The notes below the pieces were generated by a model. The model was not told the DNA's origin. It searched no databases and saw only the letters and a list, made by a program, of their open reading frames with translations. Both the position numbers and the translations under genes were made by a program. From positions 1 through 47,439 of the forward strand of contig WTXG01000269.1 of the NCBI GenBank assembly GCA_022496185.1: DNA of 47,439 nucleotides, read 5' to 3'. Positions 44,506-47,439 of the stretch are shown here, piece by piece; position 1 is the first letter of the stretch; the number at the start of each line of letters is the position of its first letter. The DNA is from Multifurca ochricompacta. Taxonomy: Eukaryota > Basidiomycota > Agaricomycetes > Russulales > Russulaceae.

Positions 44506-45478
44506 TGTATGGATGGGGTCCGTGGTGAGTGCGAGGCAAAGCGCGTTCCTGAAAGGAGAGAGAGGAAAGAGGAGGAAAACCCCGGGATGACTTTAAGAGG
44601 AGATGTATGTCGTACTTTCTAACTTGCGAATACGAGCTTGCTGGTTCCGTTGACCTTGTGCTTGACGTCGTTGAAGATCTTTAGCACACAAAAAGAAAAG
44701 AGAGAGAGAGGAATGGTTGGTTGCTGGCTCACTACAAGCATTGTATGTACCCTTTGTTGAGCCAGTAACGGATCAGAGTTGGCCGGACCGGATCAGAGGT
44801 GACCGGAGGTTGCCGGTGCAAGATGGAGTTAAGTGGACATTGTAATATACTTACTGACATTCCACTCGTTTATTATGATTACTTATGATTAAGATACAAT
44901 CCTTTATGACCATAGCCAGCACACTCTTTACAGTATTGACCATTCATAACTGAAGTGAGTATTTACTTAAATTATCTTTACCGCGCGTATAGCTAACATT
45001 ACTTGAGTAGTTATCTTGCTACCCGTTTAGGTAAAGACTAATTAATGTATAGTTTTGACCATTCATAACTGAATTATCTTGCTACCCGTTTAGGTAGCGC
45101 TTGTCTAACCTCAGCTGCGTTCATTACCCTTATATACTTGTGGAGAGACCTAGCTGAAGGGGTGTTTTTAGAAGATAACAGAGGTGAAGCGAAACAAAAG
45201 TGGAAGAAACAAAAGGGAATAAAGGGAAAACCGGGTAGCCGGAAGTGAATAGGCAAGCGGCCCGGAACGCGCAAAACGACTTGTAATATGCTAAGTCAAA
45301 TTACTCGTACCATGAATCAATCGCGCTTGTACCGGTGTTAGAGTCTGTCCGAAACTAAAGTCAGGCAAATGTCAGAAATTTCATTGACAGTATAGTATGG
45401 AAGAGTGAGAGCAAACGGGTCCCGCCAGAAGTGGTGATGACCGGAGTTTCGCTGTCCAACGCCCGAGCCATCCTTACA
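44506..45478 (-). repeat. 0.6-kb TG...CA repeat, copy R5, split by an LTR
   Basis: On the minus strand from TGTAAGGATGGCTCGGGCG (45478) to CCATCCATACA (44506). After disregarding the inserted LTR (44755-45126) and one CCCTT duplication it is about 596 bp, close to R4. It is flanked by GTGC on both sides (44502-44505 and 45479-45482), a possible 4-bp target duplication. The conserved parts are GTTTCGGACAGACTCTAACACC (as two blocks, about 45333-45356), GTTCCGGGCCGCTTGCC near 45255, and the TATATAAGGG box at the LTR insertion point. Confidence 0.85.
44755..45126 (+). mobile_element. solo LTR, hairpin family L2, copy E
   Basis: 372 bp from TGTTGAGCCAG to GCGTTCATTA with a perfect 5-bp duplication CCCTT (44750-44754 and 45127-45131). 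It is nearly identical to copy A at 21301-21717 but lacks an internal segment that includes the TATTTAAGGACA box and the left arm of the hairpin (compare 44931-44950). It landed in the TATA region of repeat copy R5. Confidence 0.9.
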
Positions 45479-45482
45479 GTGC

Positions 45483-46008
45483 GTAGCAGTTAATTTAGTC
45501 AAGGCAGGGCGCTAATGATTGTGCGTAATGTGATGTAAATCACCGCACAAGTATACTGATACTGAGGTGTAGTCCGGGTTCTATCTACAACAAGCGTACA
45601 GACTCATTATTGAGAAGTGTCGCAGGATCTTGAACGCTGCAACGTGAGGCGCCACAGAGAAGAAAAAAAAAAGACAAGTGTGAGAAGCACATCCCTCTTT
45701 ACCACGAGGAATAATGAATGGCATCATAACTTTTTTTTTTTCATTATTTTTCAGAAACGGCTTTTGGAGAGAGGGCTGAATGCCAGCAGCAGTATTTAAC
45801 TCCGGTGGCCAGGCTCCTAAATAAACTGATCGATGGTCACAATCAATGTTTACAAATTCAATAAAGTAGCAACGGGAAACTTGAATCGTTAAAAACGCGA
45901 GATGTCTCGCTTTTACAATAATCTTCTATACATTGATATAGCGGCGAAAGCAAGGGGGGAGGGGGGGGAGATGTACAAAACAGGCGGCGGGGCCAGAAAA
46001 AGAGAAGT
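45483..46008. other. no gene recognised
   Basis: Contains T and A runs (45663-45673, 45730-45740) and the AT-rich 3' flank of the Nudix gene. Nothing else could be supported. Confidence 0.35.
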
Positions 46009-47266
46009 TTACACGCTGATTGAAGCAGGGGGGGGGAGGAGGGGATAGTAAAAGTAATAAGAAGAAAATATATATTTTTGTGTGTGGGGCAGAGACGGAA
46101 AAAGGATGGGCATAGCGATGATGGCATGGGTTAAAAAAAGCTTATTTCCTTCCTCAATCATCTTCTGAACGACGTACATCAACCTGTGAGCGTGGCATCC
46201 GACTGATGCTGCACACGCCCTCCTCCTGCTGAATCGCGATGACGATGATGACGATTGTGACGATGATGATACTGGCTGGTTCTGGGTAGGGTTATGACCG
46301 CCCCTTATAGCGTCGAGATCCTGACGACGCTGCTCCTCGATCCCGAGTGTCTGCTGCCAGTGCATATAAGCTATATACGTGATGTGCGCCTCAATATCCG
46401 GGAGACGCATCAGGGCCTCATCGAGCTCAAGTAAAGTTCCGACATAATGTTGCTCGTCCGACATCCCAGTTGATTCTTCGCGGACCTTTTTATTTTATTT
46501 TGTTTTTTCAATATATGAGAAAAGCGAGATAACGTTGTCGATCAGTGTCGGTATCATTTCCCCGTTTTCAACCCCCCCCCTCCCCCCTCCCTTCTCGTGC
46601 GCCCTCCTCATTAAAGCAAACCAATAAGAGAAGAGGAAATAGGAGGATGGGGCTGGGGGGGGAGGGCACGAATGTGAATCTGTGAAAACGCACCGCATCT
46701 TCGGGAATTTGGCCGACGTAACAGAAAGTGATGTACTGTCCGCCGCGATCAACGACGTCGGTCCCCCTAATACGGCCCGAATCCTTGGGTAGCGATAAAG
46801 ATGGGCTCAGAAACCATGAGCTCACGCCGCGCGTCTGGTCTGTCCGGCGGGGCAGGGGCTCGTGCGGGGAGGTGCAGTGGCAGAAATTCGACTCGATATC
46901 CCGACTACAGAAAGAAAAAAAAACCCCCCACCCACCGAAAGAGAAAACAAAAAAAAAAAATTAGGAATGAAATGCAAAATTGTTGATTTATTGATTTATT
47001 TATTTTTCTTCGACGTTGTGTGTTCGCGTGCGTACCTCTTCGTATGCCTCTCTGAGGCACATTGTTCGAGCGACTCTCCGATATCTTTTCGTCCACGGGG
47101 AGGAACAAGAATTACGAGCGGTATCGTTCACGACGACGACTTTACCCGAGGAGGGCTGAATGATGACCATGCTCGCGCCGAGCATGAAATCATGGCCCAA
47201 AAGTAGCTGTCCGGGATTGCCACTGTAGAGTTCTGAGAGTATCGATACTGCTGCTGGCCGCCCCAT
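46009..47266 (-). CDS. Nudix hydrolase, 3 exons, several 1-nt indels
   Basis: Minus-strand exons 47036-47266, 46694-46904 and 46485 leftward, joined by GT-AG introns of about 131 and 208 bp. The first exon reads LGASMVIIQPSSGKVVVVND and, in a shifted frame, PRGRKDIGESLEQ, returning to LREAYEE; with SGYRVEFLPL of exon 2 this is the complete Nudix box G-x5-E-x7-RE-A-Y-EE-x-G-Y. Exon 2 continues SEPIFIATQ and, after another slip near 46775-46780, RGGQYITFCYVGQIPEDA. Exon 3 reads VREESTGMSDEQHYVGTLL and HITYIAYMHWQQTL, the family's C-terminus. Nudix enzymes hydrolyse nucleoside diphosphates linked to another moiety, using the box Glu residues for Mg binding; the substrate is unknown. The frame slips correspond to shortened homopolymers (GG to G, CCCCC to CCCC, CCC to CC). 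The exact 3' end is uncertain: the last frame runs to 46009 through low-complexity sequence. Confidence 0.8.
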
Positions 47267-47349
47267 AATCTGCGTCCGAGGCGGAAGGGCATCTTAAAAG
47301 AAGGAAAGAATGATAGTAGAATAAAGAGAGGGTATGAGAGGGGGAAAGT

Positions 47350-47378
47350 GTGAGTGAGTGAGTGAGTGAGTGAGAGTG
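47350..47378. repeat. GAGT microsatellite
   Basis: About six GAGT units, ending in GAGAGTGAG. On the minus strand this is a CACT/pyrimidine-rich leader about 90 bp upstream of the Nudix start codon, so it may lie in its promoter or 5' untranslated region. Confidence 0.85.
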
Positions 47379-47439
47379 AGGACAAGGATCGTTGCCCCTG
47401 TGAGCCACATTTGCGATCTGATCCTAATCAGGAAATTGG

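Noticed and set aside
46568..46825. 85-codon minus-strand frame as a separate gene
   Set aside because: Its useful part (GGQYITFCYVGQIPEDA) is exon 2 of the Nudix gene; the rest reads into an intron with poly-G/C sequence.

Overview
The window looks like a transposon-rich accessory segment of a basidiomycete (Agaricomycetes-type) fungal chromosome. The evidence is genes split by 45-80 bp GT-AG introns, gene families known mainly from mushrooms and relatives (Goodbye-NACHT-ankyrin NLRs, TPR-CHAT proteins, DUF6534 and DUF6535 membrane proteins), and fungal Ty3, Ty1/copia and Tad-like LINE debris. Family names come from recognising motifs by eye; no database search was run. Most exon models below were tested by exon-phase arithmetic.

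Layout: 1-2463 is a decayed Ty3-like gag/protease fragment with a probable LTR on the minus strand. 3104-6558 holds a Ty1/copia RNase H remnant split by a solo LTR, the copia 3' LTR, and a second solo LTR of the same family in inverse orientation; both solo LTRs have perfect 5-bp target-site duplications. 6564-8370 is AT-rich repeat DNA. 8409-11885 is an intact 10-exon Goodbye-NACHT-ankyrin NLR, followed by an ankyrin relic (13.1-13.5 kb) and an intact 13-exon DUF6534 membrane protein (14253-15972, minus). 16-22.4 kb is mostly repeats and undetermined DNA. 22496-25759 (minus) is an intact TPR-CHAT caspase-like protease with a copia solo LTR just upstream. 27148-30180 (minus) is an intact DUF6535 membrane protein. 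30.8-34 kb stacks a copia LTR relic, a 5'-truncated LINE, a foldback element and a Goodbye/ankyrin NLR relic whose NACHT part is replaced by a truncated LTR. 36289-38047 is a La RNA-binding protein gene with two 1-nt frameshifts. 38.8-45.5 kb holds further copies of a 0.6-kb TG...CA repeat and long stretches with no convincing gene. 46009-47266 (minus) is a Nudix hydrolase gene, again with 1-nt indels.

Functionally, the NLR (8.4-11.9 kb), the NLR relics (13 and 33 kb) and the CHAT protease (22.5-25.8 kb) are the classes expected of a fungal self/non-self recognition and regulated cell-death repertoire, sitting in a compartment being reshaped by LTR and LINE insertions. That they act together is inference. 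La and Nudix look like conserved housekeeping genes at the edge of this compartment.
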